A program made the position numbers and the translations under genes. Under the pieces are notes generated by a model. The model searched no databases and was not told where the DNA came from. It was given only the letters and a program-made list of their open reading frames with translations. Source: Arthrobacter sp. zg-Y238 (lineage in GTDB: Bacteria; Actinomycetota; Actinomycetes; Actinomycetales; Micrococcaceae). Taken from it: DNA of 64,000 nucleotides. Shown here in pieces: positions 45,645-54,134 of the stretch. The stretch's first letter is position 1. Each line of letters begins with the position of its first letter. Location of the stretch: positions 124,001 to 188,000 of the forward strand of contig NZ_JANFLU010000001.1 of assembly GCF_024385525.1 (NCBI RefSeq). The letters are read 5' to 3'.

Positions 45645-47129
45645 TTGAAATCTCTATGGCTCGATAACGCGCCCGTTATACCCACTGATCCCTTCGACCC
45701 CGAGGCGTCCTACGACACCGTGGTGGTCGGTGCCGGACTTACCGGCCTCACCACGGCGGCCCTGCTGGCCCGCAGCGGACAGCGCGTGGCCGTCCTGGAA
45801 GCACGCACGGTAGGCGCCGTCAGCACCGGCAACACCACAGCCAAGGTTTCCCTGCTGCAGGGAACGCAGCTCTCCGGCATCACCTCGCACCACAACGCGG
45901 AGACCGCCCGCCAGTATGTGGAAGCCAACCGGCAGGGACAAAGCTGGCTGCTGCGCTTCTGCGACGAAAACGGGATCGGCTACGAGGTCCGGGACGCGTA
46001 CACCTACGCCACCACCGAGCAGGGGCTCAAGAGCCTGCGGAAGGAACACGAGGCGGCCCAGGCCGCCGGACTCGACGTCGAGTTCACCGCGGAGACCGAA
46101 CTGCCCTTTGAAACCACTGGTGCACTTCGGCTTCGCGACCAGGCACAGATCCAGCCGATGACGGTGCTGGCCGGCCTGGCCAAGGACTACCGCGCCCATG
46201 GCGGCACCCTGATCGAGGGCGTCCGGGTGACCGGCGCCCGCCATGAGGAGGGGGCCGGCATCAAGGTCGGAACCAGCCAGGGCGAGGTCACCGCCCGGCA
46301 CCTGGTGTTGGCCACCGGCATCCCGATCCTTGACCGCGGCGGCTACTTTGCCGTCCTGAAGCCCGAGCGTTCCTATGCGGTAGCCCTGCCGGTAACGGGA
46401 ACGGTTCCGCAGGGCATGTACCTCTCCGTCGATTCGCCCACCCGCTCGCTGCGTACCGCAGAGGCAAACGGCATCTCCTACCTGCTCGCCGGGGGCAACG
46501 GGCACACGGTCGGCCGGAAAAAGCACACCCAGGAACTGGTGGACGATCTGGTGGACTGGACCGTGGAGAACTTCGCAGTGGGAAGCGCGGCCAGTTATGC
46601 CTGGTCGGCGCAGGACTACTCGCCGGCACGGAGCCTGCCCTACGTCGGGCAGCTGCCGCTGATGGGTTCCAACATCTATGTAGCCACCGGATACAACAAG
46701 TGGGGCATGACCAATGCCGTTGCGGCTTCGCTGGCCCTGAGCGCGGAGATCCTCGGCGGAGAGAACCCGTGGGCGCGCGAGCTGTACAAGCCCCGGGTGG
46801 CCCCGCTCGATGCCGCCTCCACCCTGCGGGACAACGCCGAGGTGGGGCTTTCCATGCTCACCGGCTGGGCCGCCGGACTGGCCAACAGCACCGACGCGGC
46901 CCCGCCGGAGGGGCAGGGCGTGGTCTCCCGGGAGAACGGGAAGCCGGTGGGTACCTGCACCGTGGCCGGCGAGACCAGCCGGGTGTCGGCCGTGTGCCCG
47001 CACCTCAAGGGAGTCTTGAACTGGAACGACGCCGAACAGTCCTGGGACTGTCCGCTGCACGGCTCCCGGTTCACGGCCAAGGGCACCCTGCTGGAAGGTC
47101 CCGCGGTCAAGAACCTCGATCCCGCCTGA
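45645..47129 (+). CDS. FAD-dependent oxidoreductase with C-terminal Rieske [2Fe-2S] domain
   Basis: The 494-residue protein starts with a DAO-type FAD site (VVGAGLTGLTTAALLARSGQRVAVLE) and has a STGNTTAKVSLLQG segment typical of this subfamily. The last 80 residues are a Rieske domain: CPHLKG and CPLHGSRF supply two Cys and two His to the cluster. This fusion is common in soil bacteria but its substrate is unknown; the Rieske part probably passes electrons to or from FAD. GGAAGGA precedes the TTG start, within the end of the SDR gene. Confidence 0.92.
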   Translation: MKSLWLDNAPVIPTDPFDPEASYDTVVVGAGLTGLTTAALLARSGQRVAVLEARTVGAVSTGNTTAKVSLLQGTQLSGITSHHNAETARQYVEANRQGQSWLLRFCDENGIGYEVRDAYTYATTEQGLKSLRKEHEAAQAAGLDVEFTAETELPFETTGALRLRDQAQIQPMTVLAGLAKDYRAHGGTLIEGVRVTGARHEEGAGIKVGTSQGEVTARHLVLATGIPILDRGGYFAVLKPERSYAVALPVTGTVPQGMYLSVDSPTRSLRTAEANGISYLLAGGNGHTVGRKKHTQELVDDLVDWTVENFAVGSAASYAWSAQDYSPARSLPYVGQLPLMGSNIYVATGYNKWGMTNAVAASLALSAEILGGENPWARELYKPRVAPLDAASTLRDNAEVGLSMLTGWAAGLANSTDAAPPEGQGVVSRENGKPVGTCTVAGETSRVSAVCPHLKGVLNWNDAEQSWDCPLHGSRFTAKGTLLEGPAVKNLDPA

Positions 47130-47167
47130 TCGCCGGACCCGGTAAACCCGGACACCGTTAAACAGAG

Positions 47168-47200
47168 ACTGCGGATGCCTTGAAGGCATCCGCAGTTCTT
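47168..47200. terminator. Terminator after the FAD-Rieske gene
   Basis: The inverted repeat ACTGCGGATGCCT / AGGCATCCGCAGT has a TGA loop (13 bp) and is followed by TTCTT. It lies between convergent genes and may work both ways. Confidence 0.82.
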
Positions 47201-47218
47201 ATTTGACCTGCCGGATGG

Positions 47219-47809
47219 TTAGAGGCCGGCCCGGGGTCCGCCGGATTCCGGGTCATCCATTGCCGGATCCACGTCCGGAGCCGCCGCGAGCCGCGACGTG
47301 TCAGTGGAGGTAGGTCCTACCGGAGCCGTGCCGGCTGCGCCGGTGGCAGCATTGCCCGGTGCATCAACGTTTCCCCGCCACGAACCCGTTTCCGAACCGC
47401 GGCTCTCAATGAATTCCTTGAAACGGGCAAGATCGGATTTGACCTGCCGGTCATCGGCGCCGACCACGGAACCCAGCTTCTCAACGACGTTTTCGGGTTC
47501 CCAGTCCAGCTGGACGGTTACCCGGGTCTCGGCGTCGCCCAGGCGGTGGAACGTTACGACGCCGGCATGGGACTTTCCGTCAGTACTCTTCCACGCGACC
47601 CGCTCGTCCGGATGCTGCTCGGTGATTTCAGTGTCGAACTCCCGCTCGACACCGGCCACCTTGGTCACCCAGTGGGTGGTGGTGTCCGAAAGCTGGGTGA
47701 TGGAGATAACGCCGCCCATGAAGTGGGGGAAGGACTCGAACTGGGTCCACTGGTTGTAAGCGGTGGTTACCGGTACTGATACGTTGATTGACTCTTCTAC
47801 GGTGGTCAT
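47219..47809 (-). CDS. SRPBCC-family protein with low-complexity C-terminus
   Basis: This 196-residue protein has a START-like cyclase/dehydrase domain in residues 1-140 (ESINVSVPVTTAYNQWTQFESFPHFMGG, then VAWKSTDGKSHAGVVTFHRLGDAETRVTVQLDW). A Gly/Ala/Pro/Thr-rich tail of about 50 residues looks disordered. Close relatives are common in actinobacteria and often stress-induced, but have no defined ligand. GGAGGGA lies before the ATG at 47809. It is divergent from dps. Confidence 0.87.
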   Translation of the reverse strand: MTTVEESINVSVPVTTAYNQWTQFESFPHFMGGVISITQLSDTTTHWVTKVAGVEREFDTEITEQHPDERVAWKSTDGKSHAGVVTFHRLGDAETRVTVQLDWEPENVVEKLGSVVGADDRQVKSDLARFKEFIESRGSETGSWRGNVDAPGNAATGAAGTAPVGPTSTDTSRLAAAPDVDPAMDDPESGGPRAGL

Positions 47810-47992
47810 GCTGTCCCTCCGGTAGTGCGAATCCTGCCTTTGGCCGGGCCGTTTCCCACCGGCCCCGTTTTCCTCACCGTACACAGGACGACAACGCACT
47901 TCAACTGGAAGTAAGGTTGCTTATATTGGCTTTCCCGGGAACCCGTCCATTCTGTTCCGAGCCGCTTCCCGGGGTTAGGCTGGGGAACAATC

Positions 47993-48044
47993 CACCTGCC
48001 GAAGCCGCTTTGTCCGGACGGTATCCGGGCTCTTTCGGCAGGTG
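47993..48044 (+). other. Structured leader (long stem-loop) upstream of dps
   Basis: CACCTGCCGAA and TTCGGCAGGTG form an 11-bp perfect stem that encloses AGCC/GGCT and an inner CCGGA/TCCGG hairpin. It ends 37 bases before the dps ATG. A candidate promoter (TTCAAC at 47900, TATATT at 47922) would place it in the 5' UTR. It has no T tract, so it is unlikely to be a plain terminator. Confidence 0.45.
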
Positions 48045-48081
48045 AGTCCAGTACTCATTTTTCGTCAACATTGGAGGAAAC

Positions 48082-48579
48082 ATGAAGGCATCTGAAGAGC
48101 TGACCACCAACCTGCAGGCCGTCCTGGTGGACATGATCGAACTGCATCTGCAGGGCAAGCAGGCCCACTGGAACGTTGTCGGTAAGAACTTCCGGGACCT
48201 GCACCTGCAGCTTGACGAGATCATTGACGACGCTCGCATCTTCGCGGACGAACTGGCCGAGCGCATGCGTGCCCTCCGCGCCGTCCCGGACGGCCGCAGC
48301 GTGGCGGTAGCCAACGGCACCAGCCTGCCGCCGTTCCCCGCCGGGCTGGTTGACACCCGCGACACCGTGACGCACGTGGTCGCCATGCTCGAGGCCGTCG
48401 TCAAGACCATGCGCGATGTGCATGACCAGGTGGACGAAGAGGATCCGACCACCGCGGACATCCTGCATGGCTTTATTGCCAAGCTCGAGCAGTACGCCTG
48501 GATGGTGGATGCCGAGAATATCTCCGCCACGGCAGAGGTAGTCACGCCCGAAGACAGCAATCTGGAACCGACCCGCTAA
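48082..48579 (+). CDS. dps: Dps/ferritin-like DNA-protecting protein
   Basis: The 165-residue protein forms dodecamers that store iron and protect DNA. The intersubunit ferroxidase ligands are placed as in the family: His29 in AHWNVVG, His41, Asp56 and Glu60 in the ARIFADELAER segment. The N-terminus is short and the C-terminal tail is acidic, so direct DNA binding may be weak. TTGGAGGA precedes the ATG. A structured leader lies upstream and a terminator follows. Confidence 0.93.
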   Translation: MKASEELTTNLQAVLVDMIELHLQGKQAHWNVVGKNFRDLHLQLDEIIDDARIFADELAERMRALRAVPDGRSVAVANGTSLPPFPAGLVDTRDTVTHVVAMLEAVVKTMRDVHDQVDEEDPTTADILHGFIAKLEQYAWMVDAENISATAEVVTPEDSNLEPTR

Positions 48580-48593
48580 GACTCCAGGTTCCG

Positions 48594-48630
48594 GGCCGGC
48601 GCATCCCTTTACACGGGGTGCGCCGGCCTT
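48594..48630. terminator. Terminator between dps and the GntR gene
   Basis: A 14-bp stem GGCCGGCGCATCCC / GGGGTGCGCCGGCC, with one G-U pair, is followed by TTT. It lies 15 bases after the dps stop. Confidence 0.82.
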
Positions 48631-48688
48631 TGCCGTCCCTAGAGGCTCTGCCTGCTCTGCGGCCCAGCAGCCGTGCCCCGGGGATCGG

Positions 48689-49393
48689 CTAACCCGCGAT
48701 GGCCTGCCGCACTTCTTCCAGTAAATCCATCATGTGCGCCAGCGCGGCAGCACCGTCTCCGGCGGCGACGGCGTCGGCCACCAGCGCATGCCCCCGCAGG
48801 GCAGCCTCGCTCGGGTTCGGCGGCATCATGCCCTGCCGGGTGCGGCCGGCAAGAACCTCGGCAACCACATCCTGAAGCGATGCGAACATGTCGTTGCCAC
48901 TGGAGCGCAGCAGCAGCGTATGGAATTCAATATCGGCCTGCAGGAACTCCTCCAGCTCCCCAGCCTCCCCGAGCCTTCGAAGCTCCGCGGCCAGCTCCAC
49001 CATCCGGTCCCGCTCGGCGGCTGCAGCGTGTCTGGCGGCGGCCGCCGCGGCTACCGGCTCCACTCCCACCCGCAGTTCGGTCAGGGTACGGAACTGCTCC
49101 GCCCGGCCCGGCCCGGCAAGGCGCCACTTGATGATCCGCGGATCGAACACGTTCCACAGCTGGGGATCCTGCACCACAATGCCGACCCGGCGCTTGGAAT
49201 ACACCAGGTTCATGGACTCGAGGATCCGCATGCAGTCGCGGACAACGGTTCGGGAAACGCCGAACTCCTGCTGCAGCCCGTCAAGCGTGAGCCGGTCCCC
49301 CGGCGCAAGCACGCCCGAGGCAATGTCCTGGCCCAGGGTTTCGATGATCCGGGCGTTCAGGACCGCGGCCGGCGGGCCGGCGTGTTCGTTCAT
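48689..49393 (-). CDS. GntR-family regulator (FadR/FCD subfamily), probable gluconate repressor
   Basis: The 234-residue protein has an N-terminal winged helix (LTLDGLQQEFGVSRTVVRDCMRILESMNLV) and an FCD effector domain with the metal-site pattern DIEFHTLLLRSSGN and a later Gly-His (LRGHALVADA). Start at ATG 49393, eight bases after GGAAAG; a GTG two codons earlier is possible. It is divergent from gluconokinase, so it most likely represses gluconate use. That is inference from position. Confidence 0.9.
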   Translation of the reverse strand: MNEHAGPPAAVLNARIIETLGQDIASGVLAPGDRLTLDGLQQEFGVSRTVVRDCMRILESMNLVYSKRRVGIVVQDPQLWNVFDPRIIKWRLAGPGRAEQFRTLTELRVGVEPVAAAAAARHAAAAERDRMVELAAELRRLGEAGELEEFLQADIEFHTLLLRSSGNDMFASLQDVVAEVLAGRTRQGMMPPNPSEAALRGHALVADAVAAGDGAAALAHMMDLLEEVRQAIAG

Positions 49394-49578
49394 ATCCACA
49401 TCTTTCCAGCTACGTTCCCTGTATATTCCTTTAGGTGCATATATGAGTAGGGGGCCTGGATTCAGCAGGAATCCTGCTGATAGCGGCTATCCGCCCCTGC
49501 TTCAGCCTAGTCTCCGAAGTGTGCCTTTGATCAGCCGCTGACGGAGCATATGATTCCTCCGGCCGCGGCACCTTTAGT

Positions 49579-49588
49579 TGGTGATACC
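49579..49588. promoter_or_regulatory. Candidate FadR-type GntR operator
   Basis: TGGTGATACC (GGT-GAT-ACC) is a short inverted repeat of the kind bound by FadR-subfamily proteins and overlaps a possible -10 (GATACC). It lies 69 bases before the gluconokinase start. The evidence is weak. Confidence 0.3.
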
Positions 49589-49657
49589 TTTGTGCTCAAC
49601 AGTTCCGGTCAGCAAACCTGTCCGAACCCGCGACAACGGCGTCCCAAGGAGATTTCA

Positions 49658-50176
49658 ATGGCCCCAGCTGCACAGCACCTCGTCATCATGGGTGTTGCCG
49701 GATCGGGCAAAACCACCATTGCCAACCTGCTTTCCAAGCGGCTCGGATGGATTGCGGCGGAGGCTGACGAGTTCCATCCGGCCGTTAATATCGCCAAGAT
49801 GTCCGCCGGCGTCCCCCTCGACGACGACGACCGGTGGCCGTGGCTCTACGCCATCCGCGATTGGATGGGTGTCCAGGCGGAAAACGGCCGGTGCACCATC
49901 GTTACTTGTTCCGCATTGAAGCGCACGTACCGAAATGTCCTCGCGCAGGCGGCCGGAAACGTAACGTTCGTCCACCTGGACGGGAGCGCCGACGTTCTTG
50001 CGGAACGGATGAAAACGCGAAGCGGACATTTCATGCCGCCGTCTCTGCTTCCCTCGCAGCTGAGCACCTTGGAGCCGCTTGCCCCGGACGAAGCCGGTCT
50101 CCGGATTGAAATAACGGATTCTCCTGCGGAAATCGTGGATGCCATTCTGCGGCACCTGGGCTTCGCGGTCGCCTAG
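49658..50176 (+). CDS. gntK: Gluconokinase
   Basis: The 172-residue kinase phosphorylates gluconate to 6-phosphogluconate, feeding the pentose phosphate pathway. The P-loop is GVAGSGKTT near the start, followed by AADEFHPAVNIAKMSAGVPLDDDDRWPWL, the family's substrate block, and TCSALKRTYRN. AAGGAGA precedes the ATG at 49658; the upstream open frame is not coding. No gluconate permease is present in the window. Confidence 0.94.
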   Translation: MAPAAQHLVIMGVAGSGKTTIANLLSKRLGWIAAEADEFHPAVNIAKMSAGVPLDDDDRWPWLYAIRDWMGVQAENGRCTIVTCSALKRTYRNVLAQAAGNVTFVHLDGSADVLAERMKTRSGHFMPPSLLPSQLSTLEPLAPDEAGLRIEITDSPAEIVDAILRHLGFAVA

Positions 50177-50295
50177 GCATCTCCGCCGGTCCGCCGGTCC
50201 AAGGTGAACGCAGGGTGCGGGAAACCGTGGAAAAATAGGTAGCCTCAATAAAATCTTTTGGCGCCTGCACCGCCCTCTGGAAGGACTTTTCAACC

Positions 50296-51072
50296 ATGAT
50301 GGGTGGCCACCATGCCGCTAGCGGCGCTGCAGCCTGGGTTGCCGTCGCCTCCACCGCTCCCCACGCATTCGGCTGGTATCCGGTGACTCCGCTCGGCGTC
50401 GTCACCGGAGCCCTGTTGACCGCCGGTGCCGCACTACTGCCCGATCTCGACCATCACAGCGGCACCATTGCCCATTCCCTTCCTCCGCTCACCAAAATCC
50501 TTGCCCGCTTTACGGAGGCCGTCAGCGGCGGCCACCGGCGCGGCACGCATTCCCTGCTCGGGCTGGCGGTCTTCGTGGCGCTGGCGACGGCACTGGGCAG
50601 GGTGACCACGGAGGTGCCGGTCTTCGGATCAGTGGCGCTGGGAGCGGGGATCCTCTCCGTCCTGCTGATGGGATTTGCCTTCAAGGCACTGAAGATCGCC
50701 GGCGGACCGGTTCGCAGCTGGTTCCTCGCCCTGGCCTTCTCGGGGTTCATTGCCGTTTATGCCCCGGAAAACAATGACTGGCTGCCGGTGGCGGTGGGTC
50801 TGGGAGTGGCCGTACATATTGTCGGCGACCTCCTCACCCACCAGGGCGTAATGATTTTGTGGCCGCTGCGGATCAAGCGCCCGCGTTCCCTGGTCCGCTT
50901 CCCTGTGGTCAGTAAGCTCTGGCGGAGCAGCGGCTGCTTCTCGCTGCCCCTGATCGGCGCGGCCGGATCATGGCGCGAATGGGCCCTGATGGTGCCCGTG
51001 ACCATTTACGCGATTTACGGCGTCACCGTGGACGGCGTGACGGCGCTGACCGGCTGGTCCCCCTACACCTGA
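50296..51072 (+). CDS. YdjM-like membrane-bound metal-dependent hydrolase family protein
   Basis: This 258-residue integral membrane protein of the DUF457/YdjM group has about six hydrophobic segments. The conserved metal-type residues are near the start (GGHHAASGAAAW, LLPDLDHHSG) and in GGHRRGTHSLLG. Homologues are called inner-membrane hydrolases, but no reaction is established. GGAAGGA precedes the ATG (two in tandem; the first is used). Confidence 0.86.
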   Translation: MMGGHHAASGAAAWVAVASTAPHAFGWYPVTPLGVVTGALLTAGAALLPDLDHHSGTIAHSLPPLTKILARFTEAVSGGHRRGTHSLLGLAVFVALATALGRVTTEVPVFGSVALGAGILSVLLMGFAFKALKIAGGPVRSWFLALAFSGFIAVYAPENNDWLPVAVGLGVAVHIVGDLLTHQGVMILWPLRIKRPRSLVRFPVVSKLWRSSGCFSLPLIGAAGSWREWALMVPVTIYAIYGVTVDGVTALTGWSPYT

Positions 51073-51109
51073 CCCGAACATCCGCAAGCGAACCCATCCG
51101 GAGCGGGGC

Positions 51110-51115
51110 TAATGT
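51110..51115 (+). promoter_or_regulatory. -10 box (TAATGT) of the antiporter gene
   Basis: TAATGT is followed by TGAAAT and then the GTG start. The -35 match is poor. Confidence 0.5.
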
Positions 51116-51121
51116 TGAAAT

Positions 51122-52852
51122 GTGGAATTGGGTCTTCTTGCCGTGGTAGGCGTCGCCGTCATTGTGACGGTTGCTGCCTTCTCCAGACGTCTTGGGATAG
51201 CAGCACCGCTCATCCTGGTGGTGGTCGGGCTGGCCCTCTCCTACACGCCGGGTGTGCCCGAGTTCTCCGTTCCGCATGAACTGATCCTGATGGGGGTGCT
51301 GCCCCCGCTGCTCTACGCCGCAGCGATCAACGTCCCAGTGGTCGACTTCCGGCGCAACATCGGTGCCATTTCGTCGCTGTCCGTGTTCCTGGTCCTGGTT
51401 TCCGCTTTCACCACCGGCTTGCTGCTTTATCTGCTGCTGCCGGACCTCAACTTTGCCGCCGCAGTGGCGCTCGGCGCCGTCGTGAGTCCGCCGGATGCCG
51501 TGGCCGCCACGTCCGTCGGCAAGCGGCTTGGCCTGCCGCCACGCCTGGTGACAGTGCTCGAAGGTGAAGGGCTGGTCAACGATGCCACCGCCCTCGTGCT
51601 GCTGCGCTCGGCCATCGCTGCATCTGCCGGCGGCCTGTCCAGCATCTGGGCAGGGGTGGGGGATTTCGGTTTGGCCGTCGTCGTTGCCGTTCTGGTCGGA
51701 CTGCTGGTCGGCGCGGCCACCGTCTATGTCCGGTCAAGGCTGCATGATCCGGTCCTGGACACCGCCATTTCCTTTGTTGTTCCGTTCATTGCCTTCATTC
51801 CGGCGGAGGAAGCCGGAGCGTCCGGCGTGCTGGCCGTCGTCGTCGCAGGGCTTTACACCGGACACCGGAGCGGCTCCGCGTTCACGGCGCAGGCGCGGAT
51901 CAATGACAGCATCAATTGGCGCACCATCCAGTTCCTGCTGGAAAACGGCGTGTTCCTGCTGATGGGCCTGGAACTCCGGCACCTCGTGGAAAATGTCGAC
52001 ACCAGTTTGCTGCCGGTCCTCGACGCCGTAATGATCGGCCTGGCAACCACCGCCCTGCTGATCCTTGTACGTTTCGCCTGGGTCACCCCCTTGATCTATC
52101 TGCTCAGGGCGAAGGTCCGGTATCAGGAACATCGGACCAAGCGATTCAGGCGGTGGCTGGACAAGATCAAGGACGGCGGGCTGACGGATGACCGCCAGCG
52201 CCGGCGGCACCGCCGCGGCGAGCTGCTCTACCGCCGGCGCCGGGCCGACGTCGAGCAGTTGAACCGCGAGGGCCTGGGCTGGCGCGGCGGCGTGGTGATT
52301 TCCTGGTCCGGAATGCGCGGTGTGGTGACCCTGGCCGCGGCCCAGTCCCTGCCCGATCAGACACCGTACCGCGAACAGCTGGTACTGATCGCCTTTACCG
52401 TAGCGATCACCACCCTGCTGCTGCAGGGCCTCACCCTGCCATGGCTGATCCGTATTCTGGGCGTCCAGGGCAGGGATGTCACAGCGGACCAGCGGGAACT
52501 TGCCAAGCTGATCGATGAGCTCAGCGGCGCCGGACTCAGCATTTTGGAGCAGCCCGCAGAGTGCCTGGGCGTGCGTCAGGAGGTGGACCCGGATGTGGTC
52601 GAAAGGGTCCGGCAGAGCACCTTCCTCCGCAGCGAACTGGCATGGGAGCGGGTACGCGCACTAGGGGAAAACGAGGATCCGACGCCGCAGCTCCAATACC
52701 GGGCACTGCGCCGCGCCGTCGTCGAGGCCGAACGGAACCAGTTGCTGCTGGCCCGCCGCGAGGGACGCTATGCTTCCCGGACCCTTTCCGAGGCACAGCG
52801 GTTGCTGGACCTGGAAGAATCCCGCCTGCGCCCCCGGCTCGGGGAACGCTAG
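51122..52852 (+). CDS. Na+/H+ antiporter (CPA1 family)
   Basis: The 576-residue protein has 12 or so membrane segments in residues 1-440 and a cytoplasmic C-terminal region of about 140 residues. The ion-site motifs SPPDAVAA and GEGLVNDATALVLL are typical of CPA1 Na+/H+ exchangers (NhaP/YjcE type). A short basic loop (HRTKRFRRWLDKIK) precedes the last helices. It starts at GTG with a TAATGT six bases upstream. It probably exports Na+ or K+ in exchange for H+ to keep pH and salt balance. Confidence 0.93.
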   Translation: MELGLLAVVGVAVIVTVAAFSRRLGIAAPLILVVVGLALSYTPGVPEFSVPHELILMGVLPPLLYAAAINVPVVDFRRNIGAISSLSVFLVLVSAFTTGLLLYLLLPDLNFAAAVALGAVVSPPDAVAATSVGKRLGLPPRLVTVLEGEGLVNDATALVLLRSAIAASAGGLSSIWAGVGDFGLAVVVAVLVGLLVGAATVYVRSRLHDPVLDTAISFVVPFIAFIPAEEAGASGVLAVVVAGLYTGHRSGSAFTAQARINDSINWRTIQFLLENGVFLLMGLELRHLVENVDTSLLPVLDAVMIGLATTALLILVRFAWVTPLIYLLRAKVRYQEHRTKRFRRWLDKIKDGGLTDDRQRRRHRRGELLYRRRRADVEQLNREGLGWRGGVVISWSGMRGVVTLAAAQSLPDQTPYREQLVLIAFTVAITTLLLQGLTLPWLIRILGVQGRDVTADQRELAKLIDELSGAGLSILEQPAECLGVRQEVDPDVVERVRQSTFLRSELAWERVRALGENEDPTPQLQYRALRRAVVEAERNQLLLARREGRYASRTLSEAQRLLDLEESRLRPRLGER

Positions 52853-52890
52853 CGGGCGCCGCCGGAGCAGCATCGCGGCTGGCCCTCGCC

Positions 52891-53268
52891 TCAGTCCTGG
52901 TGGAGCTGGAGGTAGTTGCCGCAGCCGTCGTCGAAAACGGCCTGGGCGCCCGTTGAATCCAGGGTGGGTTCACCGAGGAACTGGACGCCGAGCCCCGATA
53001 ACCGCTCGTACTCCGCCTGCACATCCGGGACGCCAAGCACCAGCACCGGCAGCTGTTCCCGATACAGCCCCGACCGGTACGCTTCGGCAACCGGGTTGTC
53101 GCTGGGTTCGAGCAGCAGGCCCGGACCGCCCGGGTCCTCAGGCGAGCAGACGATGAACAGGTTGTATTCGGGCATGGCCATCAGGGGTTCCAGTCCCAGG
53201 GTGCCTGTGTAGAACTCGTAGGCACGTTCCGGGTCCACCACGTGGATACCGCTCATTTTGATTCGCAT
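52891..53268 (-). CDS. VOC-family (glyoxalase/bleomycin-resistance-like) protein
   Basis: This 125-residue vicinal-oxygen-chelate domain has paired beta-alpha-beta-beta-beta modules (VVDPERAYEFYTGTLGLEP; then LGVPDVQAEYERLSGLGVQF) and the late VFDDGCGNYLQLHQ. VOC proteins bind a metal or a small ligand; the role is not predictable from sequence. The ATG has TACCGT seven bases upstream. Confidence 0.87.
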   Translation of the reverse strand: MRIKMSGIHVVDPERAYEFYTGTLGLEPLMAMPEYNLFIVCSPEDPGGPGLLLEPSDNPVAEAYRSGLYREQLPVLVLGVPDVQAEYERLSGLGVQFLGEPTLDSTGAQAVFDDGCGNYLQLHQD

Positions 53269-53275
53269 CCGCGAA

Positions 53276-53281
53276 ACGGTA
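53276..53281 (-). promoter_or_regulatory. -10 box (TACCGT) of the VOC gene
   Basis: TACCGT lies seven bases before the ATG, with no Shine-Dalgarno sequence between. Confidence 0.4.
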
Positions 53282-53337
53282 CCCCCGGCTCAGGCGGGTG
53301 TCAGCAGTGGCGGAACAGCTGTTGATTCAACGGTGTT

Positions 53338-54081
53338 TCAACGGCTGCGGCGCGGCTTGCCGTTCTTGCCGGCGCCTTTGCCCTTGCCTGCGGGACGCCC
53401 GCCGGACTTTGCCGCAGGCTTGGCCGCGCTCCGGGTCTGGCGTTCCTTGGTCCGCTTCTTGGCTGAGGACTTCTGTTCAGCCTGGATGGAGGGCTGGCGG
53501 GAGCTGTTCGCGGTCCGTCCCCGCACCACCCCGATGAACTCTTCTATGTCCGGCTCGTCCCGGTCCTGCAGCCAGGCAATTCCGATCCGGGTTGCCGGCA
53601 CGCCGCTCACGGGCCGCGCTTCAACGTCCTTCCGGGAGTGCAGACGGGCTACCGACATGGGGAGGATCACAACACCGCTGCCGGCGGCAGCCACCTCAAG
53701 GGCGACGGCGGCGCCTCCCATCGCGTCAATGTCCAGAATCGTCTCGCCGTCGAGATCCGCGAGGTCGACGGCGTCGAAGGCCGCCAGGGGGTGCTCCTTT
53801 GAGGCAGCGGCCACCGGCTGCTCTTCGTACAGCGGAACCACGTTCACCCCGTCCGGGCGCGCGAAACCTTCGGCAGGAATACGGATAAACACCAGATCCG
53901 CCCGGTTGGAGGCAAGTTCCTCCAACGCGGCAGGCTCCTCACACTGGAACGTCCGGAGTTCCTGGTCCTGCCGTTCCCGCCAGCGGGTAATCCATTTGCC
54001 CGGTGTCACGCCCGGTACGTAGGCCACGGTCAACGGCCGCGACGTCGCCCCCTGCAGGGGTGCTGATGTGTCTGTGGGCAT
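53338..54081 (-). CDS. Stand-alone LysR-type substrate-binding domain protein with basic tail
   Basis: The 247-residue protein matches the C-terminal effector domain of LysR regulators from about residue 16 to 190 (LTVAYVPGVTPGKWITRW, ADLVFIRIP, LDIDAMGG, AAGSGVVILPMSVARL) but has no N-terminal helix-turn-helix. The last 50 residues are very rich in Lys, Arg, Ala and Gly and could bind nucleic acid. ATG at 54081 has TAAGGT six bases upstream. It is divergent from the DUF5997 gene; such a pair is common in actinobacteria, to my knowledge. Confidence 0.88.
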   Translation of the reverse strand: MPTDTSAPLQGATSRPLTVAYVPGVTPGKWITRWRERQDQELRTFQCEEPAALEELASNRADLVFIRIPAEGFARPDGVNVVPLYEEQPVAAASKEHPLAAFDAVDLADLDGETILDIDAMGGAAVALEVAAAGSGVVILPMSVARLHSRKDVEARPVSGVPATRIGIAWLQDRDEPDIEEFIGVVRGRTANSSRQPSIQAEQKSSAKKRTKERQTRSAAKPAAKSGGRPAGKGKGAGKNGKPRRSR

Positions 54082-54087
54082 CAGAAC

Positions 54088-54093
54088 ACCTTA
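54088..54093 (-). promoter_or_regulatory. -10 box (TAAGGT) of the LysR-SBD gene
   Basis: TAAGGT, six bases from ATG. It is part of a 53-bp divergent region with the DUF5997 promoter. Confidence 0.5.
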
Positions 54094-54095
54094 GC

Positions 54096-54109
54096 CCACC
54101 GGAAGGTGG
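54096..54109. promoter_or_regulatory. Candidate operator in the divergent LysR-SBD/DUF5997 region
   Basis: CCACC-GGAA-GGTGG, a 5-bp inverted repeat with a four-base centre, lies between the two -10 boxes, where both -35 regions would overlap. Confidence 0.35.
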
Positions 54110-54122
54110 CGCGGCGGGCGGA

Positions 54123-54128
54123 TACCCT
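54123..54128 (+). promoter_or_regulatory. -10 box (TACCCT) of the DUF5997 gene
   Basis: TACCCT is followed by six bases (TGGAAT) and then the ATG. Confidence 0.5.
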
Positions 54129-54134
54129 TGGAAT

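Noticed and set aside
45654-47189. A 511-codon minus-strand open frame
   Set aside because: It is antisense to the FAD-Rieske gene, whose cofactor motifs are clear, and extends through the terminator.
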